A stretch of 64,000 nucleotides of DNA from Gnetum montanum (taxonomy: Eukaryota; Streptophyta; Gnetopsida; Gnetales; Gnetaceae), in assembly GCA_015680685.1 (NCBI GenBank), contig MNCI01012629.1:798738-862737 (forward strand). Reading direction: 5' to 3'. Shown in pieces: positions 1 to 12,130 of this stretch. Position 1 is the first letter of the stretch. The number at the start of each line of letters is the position of its first letter. The position numbers were made by a program, and so were the translations under genes. The notes below the pieces were generated by a model. The model ran no database searches. It had not been told where the DNA came from and was given only the letters and a program-made list of their open reading frames with translations.

Positions 1-1452
1 GTGTGATGCTAGATGTGAACCCTTTACATTGTGACCATACTACTGAAACTACATGTGCCAAAATCCAGAAAGCATACCAACAATGAAAGTAAAATGGAGC
101 CTATGCTCTAGGAATACATCTTTCCTACTCTTGTGAGTAGGGTCAAGTGTAGGAACAATTTTGGAGATTGACCAAGGGTATGCAAAATGAAGCAAAATTG
201 CTAATTTTTTCTGTCAAAGAGGTGCAAGGATGAGCGTGATCATTGCCAACAAGTTCGGAGCTAACTAAAAACCTTTTAAATGTCTCCATGCAAGTGTTAC
301 ATTACTTACACCATCTAGCATGTTGGTGTAGCGTAAGTAAGTACACGCTACGTTGTGCTACGCAATGTAGCATAGCATAGCGTAGCCATCAATCTTGAAA
401 GGAGTCTTACCTAGAAGTCGAGAGCATCTATCTGAGGCTTGGTCAGGAAAGCAACTACAACTTTGTCTTCCATGCTAGAAAGCCTTTAGACCTACTAAGT
501 TCATCCTTGGGGCATTATGTTATTTTGCATCATCACTATGCTATGCTATGCTATGTGTAGCATAGCACAACATAGCAGCCAATGTGACATGCATCCTTGT
601 ATAATTTGCAATGTTTTATCAAGAAAATTTGCTTGAGGTCTGAGGGCTAAGTGGGATAGGAAATTTTGAAGATCGAAGTATTACCAAGTACAATCCTCTT
701 GCTGGAACCACTTGGAAAAGGGGCCTTTGTGCATTCTATCCTTGCTATGTTGTGCTATGCTACATAGCATAGCATAGTGTAGCATCCCATGTTGGTTGAA
801 TCCTAACTCATTTTGTAAACATTTTATCATAGGATGTTTTTCATGTCTTGGTGTGTCAGTAGAGCAAGTTTGTTTGACGGTTAAAGCAAGGGAAAGTGCT
901 TTTACTCTATCAAAGCTATCTAAGTACGAGTGTTGTTGAGGTATATCCCTACTACACTGTGCTACACTACATAGCATAGCACTCAGATTAAGATAATGCT
1001 TGAAAATTTCACCATATTCTGTTATGTCATATCACTCATGCTTCAAGGATGAAACAAGGCAGATGATCTAGAAGACTGGCTTGTCGTCAACTTGCATCTT
1101 GGACATCTGATTGATCCCCTCAAGGCTTGCTATGCTATGCAGCATAGCGTAGTGTAGAAAATTTCTCCATTAGAAAACTTGCCAAACTGTTTAGCTCATT
1201 GTGAACACTTTCGGCAACTCCTAGCATGGTCTCCAGATAAACTGTTAGCCATGTCAATTCTCCAGTTGGGTAGTCTGGAGATTCTATCAAGCCTATCATC
1301 CTTGGAGATAGAAAACTTTCCAGACTACACAATCTACCCTCAGTGCCTACACTATCTTGACAGCCCATCGTAACACTGCACTTGTGAAAATCCTTGCCTA
1401 AATTTCAAAACTTTGCTGAAGCATCAAGGTTCTGAAATTTTATGGTGTTTCA
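1..1452 (-). repeat. 3' LTR of E1 (partial)
   Basis: This stretch is collinear with 17,684-19,139, with many substitutions. On the minus strand the LTR begins with TGAAACACC at 1,452, directly after the polypurine tract. The visible part is U3. It carries five palindrome clusters built from CTATGCTAC and GTAGCATAG, near 345-386, 536-576, 745-786, 955-985 and 1,128-1,158. The TATA box, R and U5 lie off the left edge. Short ORFs in it are not genes. Confidence 0.88.
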
Positions 1453-1520
1453 ATGGTGCCCCTTTGTTGATGTCTAGAGGATTTTCCCAAGAGATGTCAA
1501 CAAAGAATATGAAACACCAT
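1443..1520 (-). promoter_or_regulatory. Polypurine tract of E1 inside a hairpin
   Basis: On the minus strand the tract AACAAAGGGGCACCAT sits directly before the LTR start TGAAACACC. It is the expected primer site for plus-strand DNA synthesis. An inverted repeat surrounds it: TGGTGTTTCA at 1,443-1,452 pairs with TGAAACACCA at 1,510-1,519, and 1,462-1,475 pairs with 1,492-1,505 with two mismatches. The G run is left on a bulged side. The same design occurs in E2 and, decayed, in E3. Confidence 0.75.
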
Positions 1521-2849
1521 GAAAAAAAAAAGCTAACATTTCTTTCTAGTAGTCACTCAGATGTCATTTTGCTATGCTTGGGAGTATTGGGATAGTCGAG
1601 TAAGGGAAGGGGACAAGGATAGATTTGAGGGGATAGGTTCAAGGAAGGAAAAGATGTAACATAGCATGGCCTCTCATCAGAATGCTTGTGAGGGAGTCAA
1701 CGCGTGCATGGGCATCCTTCTTTACTAGCCTTTTGACCTCTCCTCGGAGTGCTTAGAGATGGTCATTTTGAAACAACTATGGTTCCACTTGTTTTGGCCA
1801 CTTCTCCCATTTTTTTTCAAGCTATTTTGCTTATTTTTATTTTTTTTGTTTTATCTTCTACTGTTAAGCCACATTCACTTGCAAACAACCTTTTTGTTGT
1901 AAGATAGGTGTTTCCTCCCCTAGATGAGTTGTGTTACATCCATGTGGGGCTTTGACCTACCTACAAATGCTTCCCATGAGGCAAGTTGTGTTATGATCAT
2001 CATGGACTTGGCGGTTGGGCATGTGGAAGGGCTTTATATACATCGAGAAATATTTTTAAAGGAGACATGAAAAACTATAGGTATAAGAGACGAGGTCAAG
2101 TTGATTAAGAGGGAAGACAGGGTGTGCACTCCCAAGTAGCGAAGCTAGTTAGAATGATCACTTCGGAATGATGTAGTATCATGTTCTCCTGGTGAAATGC
2201 ATCTCTGAATGATGCCATCTTGGCTTGTACGTTGCAAATGCAACAAAGAAAAAACCAAGAAAATGTAACCATGAAATGAAATGAGGGCAAAGTCCTGCTT
2301 TCTTTAGACACTGCTAGAGTAGTGAGCATTGTTGCTAAGGCATGTGATGTCCAAATCAAGAAGGCTAGCAATGGTTCTAGTAGTGACAAACTAAAGAGGT
2401 TGGCATTGAAGAGGCTAGGAGTGGTGGCAATGCAAGTGCTCAGGATTCCTCACCCAAGGCAAACATCATGTAGTCTAGCTATAAGGTGAGAGGCCTAATA
2501 GATAAATAGCTCTTGGACTTGGATGATGGTGAGGGTTGGAGGATGGAAATCTTGTGAATGGACCACAATAGTGTTGGGCCTCCAGCATCAGGTACTAACG
2601 GTAAGAGCTACCATTGAGATCAGTGGATGTGATAGCGGTAGCTTCGAAAGGTCAGCAAGATGTCACCTAGCATCTCTGGAACATTAGCAAGATGCCAATG
2701 GTGATGACACTACATGTGTTCCATACGATGTTTCCTTAGCAATGTGAACTACATTCTAGAACTACAACGTCCCACCCCATGTTGTCTAGAAAGTTGGCAT
2801 TGTGCACGCTCGCTTGTTTGTAGGGTCGTGGATGTGGGCTGGTTAATGT
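1521..2849 (-). other. E1 3' untranslated region
   Basis: No coding signal is supported here. A block at about 1,905-2,010 matches, in the element's own orientation, 24,160-24,260 in E3 and 57,690-57,785 in E2. It contains two imperfect copies of a motif with AACTCATC followed by GGAGG. This conserved block lies a few hundred bases before the polypurine tract in all three elements. The rest is unique, low-information sequence. Confidence 0.6.
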
Positions 2850-3235
2850 TGAAGTGTGAACCTAGTTTAAGGTCTTGATAGACCATCATATGTGCTAGTT
2901 TAAGGTCCTAGCATACCATAATATGCTAGTTTAAGATCCTAGTGACTACTATGCTAGTTTAATATCATAACGGACGGTGGATGACCTAGTTTAAGGTCAT
3001 AGTGGACCGTGTTGTGGGTGCTATTTTTACGTCATAGCCCAAGGATGTGTTGTGCTAGTATATAGTCATAGCAAACTATTTGTGCCAATTTTACATCATA
3101 GCAGATGTTCTTTACCAGTTTTACATCATAGCAGATGTTCTTTGCTAGTTTTATGTCATACCGGACGTTCTTTATCAGTTTTATGTCATAGCTGATGTTC
3201 TTTGCTAATTTTATGTCATAGCAGACATTGATGTT
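2850..3235 (-). repeat. Short tandem array downstream of E1 pol
   Basis: About a dozen diverged units of roughly 28-35 bp, each with a core like CTAGTTTAAGGTCATAGC or AGTTTTACATCATAGCAGA. The array starts 15 bases beyond the pol stop. Arrays with the same core follow pol in E3 (22,935-23,415) and E2 (56,535-56,795), so it belongs to the element family and is not a chance microsatellite. Confidence 0.8.
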
Positions 3236-3249
3236 TACCTTGCTTTATA

Positions 3250-6200
3250 TCAAATGTAGTATGGCTTGAGGTACATGTGGTTCTTGGGATTTGCAATCTC
3301 ATTGCCATCCATATCAGCCAACTTGAAGGCCCCATTCTCATAGGCTTTCATGACTATGAATGGGCCTTCCCAATTTTTTGAGAACTTGCTTACATGTTCA
3401 TGAATAGATTTGAGGACTAAGTCCCCCTTTTTTTTGTTGTTGGTGTATACTGTAATGGTGCTTTTTTTGCTACTTGTCCTAGTACCATTCAATGTAATTA
3501 AGTGTTTGGGCATGCTCCTCCTCTATGAAGTTAAGGTCAATGATCCTTGACTTGTTGTTTTGAGCCTCATTCATGATGCTCGAAAGGATCATTTGAAGTG
3601 ATGATACCTATAATTCCAAAGGTAATGCCACCTTAGATTTGTAAACAATGCTGTAAGGAGTTTTACCTATAGCCATTTTTCACATCATGTGGTAAGCCCA
3701 CAATATGTAGAGGATTTGTTCATGCCATCGCCTCTTGCTATTGCTAAGAATACTTTTGAGCAAGTTGATGATGGCCTTGTTTATTACCTCTGCTTGATAG
3801 TTTGCCTATGGGTAGTATGGCGATGAAAATGAGTGCTTCATGCCAAGGTTTTCACAAAAGGTTTTGGTTTCCACGCTACTAAATTATGGCCCATTGTCTA
3901 TCACAATAGTCATGGGAAGACCAAACCTTCTTACTATGTTGTCTAGGATAAAGTGGCAAACCTCTTGAGATGTAGTCTTCCTTAGGGAAATAGCCTCCAC
4001 CCACTTTGTAAAGTACTCAGTGGCAGTGATGATGAAGCTATGTCTTGCAGAAGAGTTAGGTGTGATGGGTCCTATGATATCTAGTCCCCAACATTGGAAT
4101 GGCCATGTAATCTATGTAGGGTGCAACTCAGTAGGTGAGACATGTATAAGATTTGCATGGCATTGGCATGTATCACATGTCCTAACTTTAACAAGGAATC
4201 TCATTCTATGCAAGGCTACTAATATCCTAGGCATTTAATTTTCATTGCCATAGCCCTGGGAGCTATGTGTCCTTCACATAGTCCCTCATGGACTTCGTTA
4301 ATGATCTTTTATGCTTGATCCCCACTAATGTAGGCTAGCAATATCCCATCAAAGGAGTGTTTGCATAAGGTATTATCTCCTATAAGGACATATTGCTGGG
4401 CATGTTTTTGGATTGCATCATTTTGGACAGATGTCAAGTTGTGTGGGGATTCGCCATGTTGAAGGTAAGCTTTAATGTTAGCGTACCACTCTTGGGTATT
4501 CGTTGCACTTACGGATGTAATGTATTCCGCTTGGATGATAGGATCAGTGCATTCTATTATTGAACTGGGCAAAGTTGCAAATAGGTGGAATGACACATTC
4601 AATACCAACATGCCTAAGGAATATGCTATGGTTTTCTCATTATGAGGCACATGTTGGATGTCTATCATTGTAAACCATTTCGGCAAACTCTTGGCCAAGT
4701 CACAATAAGGTTGTAAGTGTGAAGCTTTACATGCATAGACTTTGGTAATCTAGTTGACAACGAGTTGGGAATTGCCTTGGACTACCAAATGTTGGATCTT
4801 TAGTTCCTAGGTTGCTAAGAGGCCCCTAAGAAGTCCTTTTTACTAGCTACATTGTTCATACAAAAGAATGTAAAATAGTAAGTAAAAGGTTGAATATCCC
4901 CAGAGGGGAATGTAATGACGGTAGCAACACTACCACCTCGCACAGTTGAGGCACCGTTAAAATGCAAAGCAGCTTTGAAGTGTAATGGTACAAGATTGAT
5001 GTTGTTGACATGTTCATTGGGGAACTCTGGCTCTATCATTGCCTGATCATCGACGAGTGAGGTTGTGAGTTGTGTAGCTATTTCTTGTCCCTTTCTCGAT
5101 GATTGGGCAACATAATGCAAATCAAATTCCGTCATTATAGCTTTCCATCAAGCTATCCTACTACACTTATATAAATTGTTTGTGATAACCCAAAGTACAT
5201 TACTCTTGCATATGATGTTAACTTTTTTGTGGAAGAGGTAATGTCTTCATTTTTTTAGTGCAAACACTAGGGCAAGACAATTTCTTTCTACTTCGGTATG
5301 CTTTTCCTCATAAGCTATTAGTGCATATCTCAAGTAATAAATTAGGATTTTAGAGCCATCATCTTTCTTCTAACATAATAATGCTATAATAGATGTGTCT
5401 GAGGTGGCAAGGTAGATGTAGAAAGGCTTATTCCTTTATGACGGGTAAATAGTTGGAAGGTGAAAAAACTCTTTCTTTAGGTTATTGAAGGCTTGTTGAC
5501 ATTGTTCTATCCATTGGAAGTTGACCCCCTTCTATAGCAAGTGTTGCATGGGGTGTAAATTGTTGGTCAACTTGACGATAAACCTTCTAATAAACTATAC
5601 TCTACCTTGCAACCCATGAAATTCTTTAAGATTTGTGGGATGTTCTAGGCTAATGATGGCCTTAACTTTGTTAGGGTTCACTCGTATCCTAGCTTTTGAT
5701 ACTAAAAACCCTAGCATGCATCCAGTTTTAACTCCAAAAACATATTTCCTTGGGTTTAGATGCAAGTCATGCCTGTGACAACATTTGAGAACTATATCTA
5801 GATCATTGGGATGATCAATAGCTCCCTTAGACTTGAATGCTATGTCATCCACATAATTGTTTTGTCTCTCCAAGAGGTATTTGCTAAAAATGTAGGTCAT
5901 AGCTCATTGATAGGTTGCTTCGGCATTTTTGTGTCCAAAAGGCATCATGGTCTAACAAAATGTCCCCCAAGGGTTCATGAAAGTAATTGTTCACTGATGC
6001 TCTAGGCTGATGCAGATCTAGTTGTAACCTCAAAATCCATCCATAAAGGAGAGTAAAGCATGATCAACTGTAGTGTCAATAAGTTGATCAATACTTGGTA
6101 ATGGGAAGTCATCTTTAATCATTCCTTTATTTAGATCTCAAAATTCTATACAAATTCATATACCTCTCATTTTCTTAGAAACTACAACGATGTTCGACAC

Positions 6201-6715
6201 CCACTCTAAGTAATTGACTGCATGAATGAAACCAACTTGATACAGCTTGGTGATTTCATCATGTATAGCTAGTGCAATTTTTGGATTGATTTTTCGAGCC
6301 TTTTTCTTGACTACCTTGACACACGGGTCTAAGAAAATGTTATGTTGTATGAGCTATAGGTCTAGGCCCAGCGTATTACCATAGGACCACACAAACACTT
6401 TAACATTATCTTAGAGAACCCTAGATATGTCTTTTTGCATTTGTGGATCTATGAGGGAGTTAACTTTTAATGTGTTTGCTACCCTCTGGATGTAGTTACA
6501 TGTGTTTCAATGAGTGGGTCCTTAGTTACATCCCTGACCTCTACGTCTAAGGCTTGGACCAGATGTTCGGGCCAATCTAGGGATGTTTCTAGGGATGCTA
6601 TTATGTTGTCAGTAGATGATTCCTAGTCTATTGATTTTAAGATTAGGTGTCTTGTAAGCTTTCCATGAGGACCTGTCAGGGTTAAAAGTGAATGAAGATC
6701 ACTGTGCATGGCCAT
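3250..6715 (-). pseudogene. pol: E1 pol: RT, RNase H, integrase (degenerate)
   Basis: This is the remnant of the replication polyprotein. It starts with an ATG at 6,715, twelve bases after a candidate 3' splice site (AG at 6,728-6,727) with a T-rich tract before it. The N-terminal segment matches pol of E2 (SLLTLTGP; ASLETSLD at 53,404 in E2). RT is recognisable from about 6,230 to 5,595: DDFPLPSIDQL, FMDGF (first catalytic Asp), MMPFGHKNA and an intact YVDD near 5,850. RNase H and linker follow (FDLHYVAQSS near 5,125; HFNGAST near 4,960). The integrase C-terminus at 3,513-3,250 has W-E-G-P-F, GAFKLADMDGNE and a final LKPYY. Stops and frame changes occur throughout, for example in the FRDLN and GYNQI motifs, so no enzyme can be made from this copy. 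Confidence 0.9.
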
Positions 6716-6839
6716 TTTTGTTAAACCTACCATAATAAGAAAAAAGACCAATTAAAGTGATACTTATTTGTAGCAACAAGATGTAATGAATGTTTGTAAT
6801 GCAATAATGCAACATGAAATAGTTGTCAACTACTATGCA

Positions 6840-7190
6840 AAGTTTGCAAGTTTTCAGTTTAAGGTCTTACCGGACCATAATCATGTACAACCTATACATC
6901 AAAATTGCTAGTTTAAGGTATTAGTGGACCATTAACGGGTTTGAAAATTCAAGGGGCATTAACTTTGCTAGTTTAAGGTTGTAGCAGACCATTGTTAGGC
7001 TACATTATAGGTTAGCATCCCATGTAAATCAGAATCACCAATTTAAGGTCTTAGCAGACCATTTTTAGGTTGAATCATAGGTGAAAATTGCTAGTTTAAG
7101 GTCTTTGTAGACTGTTACTGGGTAGAATTGAAAGCCAAGATTGCTAGTTTAAGGTTTTTTTGGACCATGTCTAGGTAGATTTTGTAAAGA
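6840..7190 (-). repeat. Repeat array between antisense promoter and pol of E1
   Basis: Six units, spaced about 55-60 bp, each contain GCTAGTTTAAGGTC followed by a spacer and GACCAT on the plus strand. GGTC and GACC can pair within a unit. E2 (near 53,085) and E3 (near 19,548) keep about one copy of the core at the matching place. The array separates the divergently oriented antisense gene and pol. Confidence 0.75.
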
Positions 7191-7348
7191 TAAAGTGATA
7201 GGATGGGGTAAAATTTTTGGTGGGTCCACCTGTTATGCTGCAGAGAATCGCTACGCTATAGTGGGACTACAGCAAAATAGTGCTACACTATAAGGGATGT
7301 CCTGTGTTAATTGGAACATGAAAGTGGCAAGTGTTTTACCGCATCGGC

Positions 7349-7356
7349 TATAAATA
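7349..7356 (+). promoter_or_regulatory. TATA box of the E1 antisense gene
   Basis: TATAAATA, followed by GGGGTTTAACCCC and then TATCATTTTCA. The same order (TATA box, AGT-AA, TATCATTTTCA) is found on the minus strand in E2 from 52,818 downward, and TATA plus TATCATTTTCA in E3 from 19,295 downward. The ATG of the antisense gene lies 130 bases downstream. Its conservation across three diverged elements supports a real promoter, distinct from the LTR promoter. Confidence 0.7.
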
Positions 7357-7485
7357 GGGGTTTAACCCCTAGTAAACTTATCATTTTCATTATGAGAGCT
7401 CACACCTAGAGCATAGCGCGATTGAGTGGAGAGAGTATAATAGGTGTAGTGTAGCCGTTGGTAGAGACAATTCACAAGTAAGAGA

Positions 7486-7604
7486 ATGGCACCCAAAGGT
7501 GAATGCAAGCATCAAGGATTTTCCAAGGTAGACAAGGTGAAGGAAACTCTGGGAAGCCTGTCCAAGGCATGTGTTGAGGTGTGACAAGAGGCTCTGTCAA
7601 CTTA
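7486..7604 (+). pseudogene. Antisense gene exon 1 (E1)
   Basis: It begins MAPKGECKHQGFSKVD and ends at a GTAAGT donor. The first 24 codons align without gaps to the minus-strand reading from 19,212 in E3, with M1, C7, H9, V15, D16, V18, L22 and G23 identical. E2 from 52,609 shares G-E-C, H and K-V. The single TGA at 7,582-7,584 is the only stop before the donor. Confidence 0.65.
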
Positions 7605-9146
7605 GTAAGTCGCTACGCTATCCTTAGTTTCTTTCAGTAATGAATTGGATTAGATTTTCATTGTTGTTATTGTGGTGGAGTTTGCATTTATTGCTACTAT
7701 TTTGGTTACCATTTTCATCATCATTGTCGCTAGTTGGTCATAGTGGCCGTACAAATGCTATGCTATGGCTACATGCAATATCGCCCTAACTGCCATTGTT
7801 AAGAATGGAGACTACCTTGATGTGGGGGTTTGGGTGGTTTTGGTGGTGTAGCACATGCTTGGTGTAGCATATCGCCCTTAGAGGGGTTTAGTTATTTGCA
7901 AAATTTCTATGGTAGCGTTATGCATGCTTAGCATAGTGTAAAGTGAGCTATTTCATGTAGCAAGGTAGAGTTGGGATGGCGGGGGCACTGTGAATTCTCT
8001 CCCATTGCACACTTAGACTATAAGGTTTTTGTTACACTACTTTTCTTATGCTGTGAGGCCCTTAGGCCGTTATGTTTGCAATCTATCATACTGCTATGCT
8101 ATCAAACTTGTAGCACTACTACATTGCTAAATTTGCTACTCTGCCAAATTTACTATGTTGCAATGCTAGCTATAGTGCTCTGCTTGTTATACATTACGTT
8201 GCATGTATTGCATTCATTTTTCTATGCTACGCATGATGTAGCCGTCATCCTTACATGAAAGTGTTGGCTGTTATGTTGCACTGTGTTAGGTATGTCTTTT
8301 GCATTGTTCTGTGTAACATGTAACTATCGCATCGTGGTGTGCATCCACTATTGTTACGTTGCATTGGACTTAACTGTTATGCTATGCTACTCACAACTCT
8401 TTCTTTTTAGTATGATACATGCAACATTTACCTTTGTTCATTGGGGGACTCTTTGGTTCATGCTAAAAGGGGGATTTGTAGTCAGAAGATCTTGCTATGC
8501 TACATGTAAACAAAGGGTCATGCTATGCTACATGTAAATATATGGTCATGCTACACTACATGTAAACCTCACTTGAACATAGTAGTACCGTTTGATGCTT
8601 TGTCATGAAGGGTCATGTTTAAACCTATCTTGATTGTCCTTGAACTTGTAGAAGTCTTGTGCTACCTCAGTGAACCTATGGCCAACGTCCCTCCTCCCCA
8701 TGCACATGTGGGACAACAAGTAGTCTGGTTCTAGGAGGATGCACGAGACTTCTTACAGTTCCTCCTCTTCCATTTTAGTGTGATTGTGTGGCCACACTTA
8801 TCAGTCGAGACAATAGATGTAATTATAAAAACATTGTTGCCTGGGGCAAACTAGGGTATTCTGAAGTTTTTGGTTGATGGGTCAATCAGGGGAGAAGGGG
8901 AAGGAGGCTTCAACTAATGCCCTAGGGGCTTAAGGCACTTAAGTTGGATCTAGGACATTCTTGACTATAAATACTATCATTTATACAACACGCTATACAT
9001 TGCCCATCACATGGGCACTTGCTTTCAGAACCCACCTGAAACTATTTACTACGCCAGCGAGTGAGTTCTATGAAGGTATCTTAACATGTTGTATAATCTA
9101 TTTTATGCTAGATAGAGGTGTTAATTGTATTTTTTTGTATTTCTAG
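7605..9146 (+). other. Large intron 1 of the E1 antisense gene
   Basis: It runs from GTAAGT at 7,605 to TTTCTAG at 9,146. It is rich in scattered CTATGCTAC-type motifs like those of the LTR U3 region (for example 8,510-8,570). The hydrophobic ORFs in it (7,971-8,537) look like chance translation of this low-complexity DNA. In E2 the matching intron holds the solo LTR. Confidence 0.55.
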
Positions 9147-9465
9147 GTTTTATATTGATGGGAATGGTCTTCATGGTGACATAGATGCCTTAGTGTTAGC
9201 ACAGACGACCTTGCAGGGATTCTCCTCTACCGGGAATGTGCTTGCCGATGTAATAAAACAACTTGGACTTGAGTTTAAAACCTACCCAACCCAATATTCC
9301 AAATTTTATGGAAAGTTTAAGGAAGCCAGTTGGTTGGATAGGGAGTGGGCATCCCTCAAACCACTTACCATTGAAGACATGCTAGTGGAACCCCCACCAT
9401 TTCCTATGCCATTTAAACCTGATACGCTAAACCATGGATTTGTTGTTATGTGTTCGAGTGATGAT
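9147..9465 (+). pseudogene. Antisense gene exon 2 (E1)
   Basis: Reads FYIDGNGLHGD at the start and LVEPPPFPMPF near the end. The E2 counterpart, read on the minus strand from about 49,400 to 49,130, keeps F-ID-N-LH, FSS--NV, YSK-Y, SWLD-EW and a Pro pair. The reading frame is open in E1 over this whole exon, which argues for past selection on the protein. Confidence 0.7.
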
Positions 9466-9523
9466 GTGTTTTCATGATTTTTTTGCTAAATTTTTCTCTT
9501 TTTATTCTTGCAAACTATTATAG

Positions 9524-10573
9524 TGGTGAAAAAATCCCAAGAGGTCACTATGATCACCTATGGGTGTAATGAAACTAACCTCTTCTTCAAGTACGGAGAG
9601 GTGGAGGAGACTCAGCGTTGGCTTTGCAATGGAACCCCAACCACCATTGTCCATAACCTTAAGGAGGCTAGGCTCATGGATTTTTATTTGGTTATAAATC
9701 CTAGTTTCCTAGCTATAGAAATGCTTTCCCTAGCTGATTCCTTCTCCAATAAGGCTAACCACTTCCGTACACATGTTCACAGTGTATCGGTGGTGTTTGA
9801 AATTGATGACCAACTATTTGTAGATCTTTTTGATGTCCCTTCTAATAGTCTCCCTATAGGAGAAAAATCTAAGAAAGATGCAAACCATTAGGGGGACATC
9901 AAGGAGTGGCTTGAGATAAGCAAGGACTGAAAAAGGACTTATGCCCACAAGGTCAAGCTGGAGGTGGCTAAAAGGATCTATCCTATCTTTCGTGCCCATG
10001 CTTTCCCCAAGCTACTCTCCCAAGGGCACATCCTTGGGGTGGAGCAGGCTTGGATAATGAGGAAGGTCATGGAGAAAGGGACCCATTATAAATGGGCCTA
10101 GTACCTTTCTAAAGGCTTGTGTGCTAAAATGGTCAAGCTTTGTAAGAAGCTTGAGTCTCATTTCAATGTACACTATGCCTTTTTTATAGCCTGCTTGTGG
10201 TGCTTTGCAGAGTTCCTGTTGGTCCGTGAAAATGACATCTAGGTACAACAAGATCATATCCAGATATCAAAGCCATGGATTTGATAGGTTTTTCATACCA
10301 CACAATCCCAAGATCCACCAAAGGCTATCTAGTAATCACTTTTAATAATGACAATGGATTGGGTGGCATGCCCCTTTCATGCTCAAGATAGTGTGGGAGA
10401 GGTACCCCCCATTAACACAACCAACATAACAAGGGGAGAACACTTCATTGCAGAAAAAATGAAGACTAGGTTGCAATGTAAGAAATATTGTCTTGCCAAA
10501 GAGCCTCTCCATACAAATGAAGATAGGGGGAAGAAGCTACGACTCAAAATTCATAGAGTGCAACCCCCAATTG
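9524..10573 (+). pseudogene. Antisense gene exon 3 (E1)
   Basis: It follows a short intron of about 57 bases ending in ATTATAG. The E2 intron is at the same protein position (acceptor CTACAG near 49,041). The frame is open to a stop at 9,889. After that the protein continues with GDIKEWLEISKD, YPIF, FPKLL and ILGVEQAW up to about 10,100, matching 48,706-48,473 in E2. The later part is more broken. The exon ends at GTAAGT (10,574). Confidence 0.65.
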
Positions 10574-11303
10574 GTAAGTGTGTTTGACTATTTAGTTAAC
10601 ACTTGCTATGCTATGCTACACTAGGTAGCATTGCATAGCATAGCTTCTGTTCCAAGTTGGTGTATCTTGCCTACTATAATTATGCTTTATTAGTAGAGGA
10701 AGAAGAATAAGAAGAGGAGGAGAAGGTTCTAGCCCCTGGAACAGGGGTGACCAGCGAAGATGAAGAGGTCTCAACCATAGAAGAAAAGGCCCTAGCTAAC
10801 AAAGAAGAGGTCCTTTCCTATGAGGAAGAGCCCCTAATGATGACCCTTTTGCTGAGTGTGGTTCAGTACTAGAGGGGAATATGAGTTTTGAGGATTCTGC
10901 TACACTGTTGGATCAACTGGAAAGAGAGGGGCTATAATTTGACATTGGTGAGTTTAACCGCTTGTTTGACAATGTGCTGATGGGTGACCCCCCACTATCA
11001 CCCCTAAGGGTTTACTTTGTTTTACGTTGTTCGTCAATATTTTTTTAGTCCTTTCCACCATGGATAACATGTTTTATTATGCAAAAGATACCACTATTGA
11101 TACTCCTGGTGCTTCTTCGATCCATCTCCGACCGTGGGCCAAGACCCCCAACAAATTCACTTTTATTGAGGGGGTGGTCGATGACATGATCAACCATCTG
11201 AGGTAGATCGATCTAGAGATTGGTAAGTTAATGTTGCTATGCTAGGCTTTCTACATTTTTGAAATTTCACTATGTAGCTAGACTAATGCCCTTCCATATG
11301 TAG

Positions 11304-12130
11304 TTGGTAGCCACTTGACTCAAGTGGGATCCTAAGTAGGTGGTTGAGGTTGATGCCGTACCCAAATTTCCCTCAGAGGTAACTGAAATACCTTATCACA
11401 TATATGATGAAGCAAGTAAATGTGAGTTGTACTTGGCATTCTCTCTATGGGAGTGCAGGCATGTAAATGAAGACCTCTAGAAACAAGTGCAAAAACTTGA
11501 GAAGGAGAAGGCCAACCTAACCACTAAGGTGGAGGACCTCCAATCCAAGAATGAATTCCTGTTGGCCTAGGACACTCATGATGGTAGTTGGCATATGGTC
11601 TTCATTGACTACGCAAGATATTGGATGGCCATGTGATGCAACAATGAAGCCACACACGAAATAATCGAATAGCGCAGGAAAATGGACCTTCTAGCCTAGA
11701 AGAACCAAGACTAGAAGGATTATAGCACAAAGGTTTACAGGTGGGGGTAGGCATAGAAGAACCACAAAAATATGTATAAAATGGAATGTGTTGACTACTG
11801 TAAAAAATATTGGAATGCTTTGGTCAAGTTGCATACCCATGAGTTATTCCTTGACATTATTGGTGCTTCTAGGGCTCATGATAGGTTCATGCAACAGGTG
11901 ACAGTTAGTGAATCTTCCAAAAGGGAGATGACTCCAACTGTAGGTGAGACCACCACTACCACCTTTTCTCTAGGACCACCTAGATGGATAGCTGTAGAAA
12001 AGGAGAAGGTTGTAGCAAGCACTGATCTAGTGGATAGGAATTGGGCCAACATCACTAATGAGGAGATCCTGCAACGTCTCACAGCCGACATCAATTAGAT
12101 ACCCTCGAAACAGATGTGGGGCCATCTCGG
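11304..12130 (+). pseudogene. Antisense gene C-terminal exon with coiled coil (E1)
   Basis: The reading includes AFSLWECRHVNEDL, KQVQKLEKEKANLTTKVEDL (heptad-like, Leu/Lys/Glu-rich), YARYWMAM, THEIIE, MDLLA, KNQD, FSLGPPRW and TNEEILQRL. E2 from about 47,320 to 46,577 (minus) has CRH-NE-L, LEDL, YARY, ATHE-IEQ, MDLLARKNQD and FSLGPPSW. A TAG at 12,096 may be a decay product, because a further conserved exon follows at 12,219 with the motif NVGPNEA (NGVGPSRA in E2). Confidence 0.7.

Noticed and set aside
2850-3235. CRISPR-like array of short repeats
   Set aside because: Units are diverged, spacers are not unique sequences, and the setting is a plant retrotransposon. It is a minisatellite.
7971-8537. 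Two hydrophobic ORFs that could suggest membrane proteins
   Set aside because: They translate low-complexity TATGCTAC-rich intron DNA, have no match in E2, and have no family motif.
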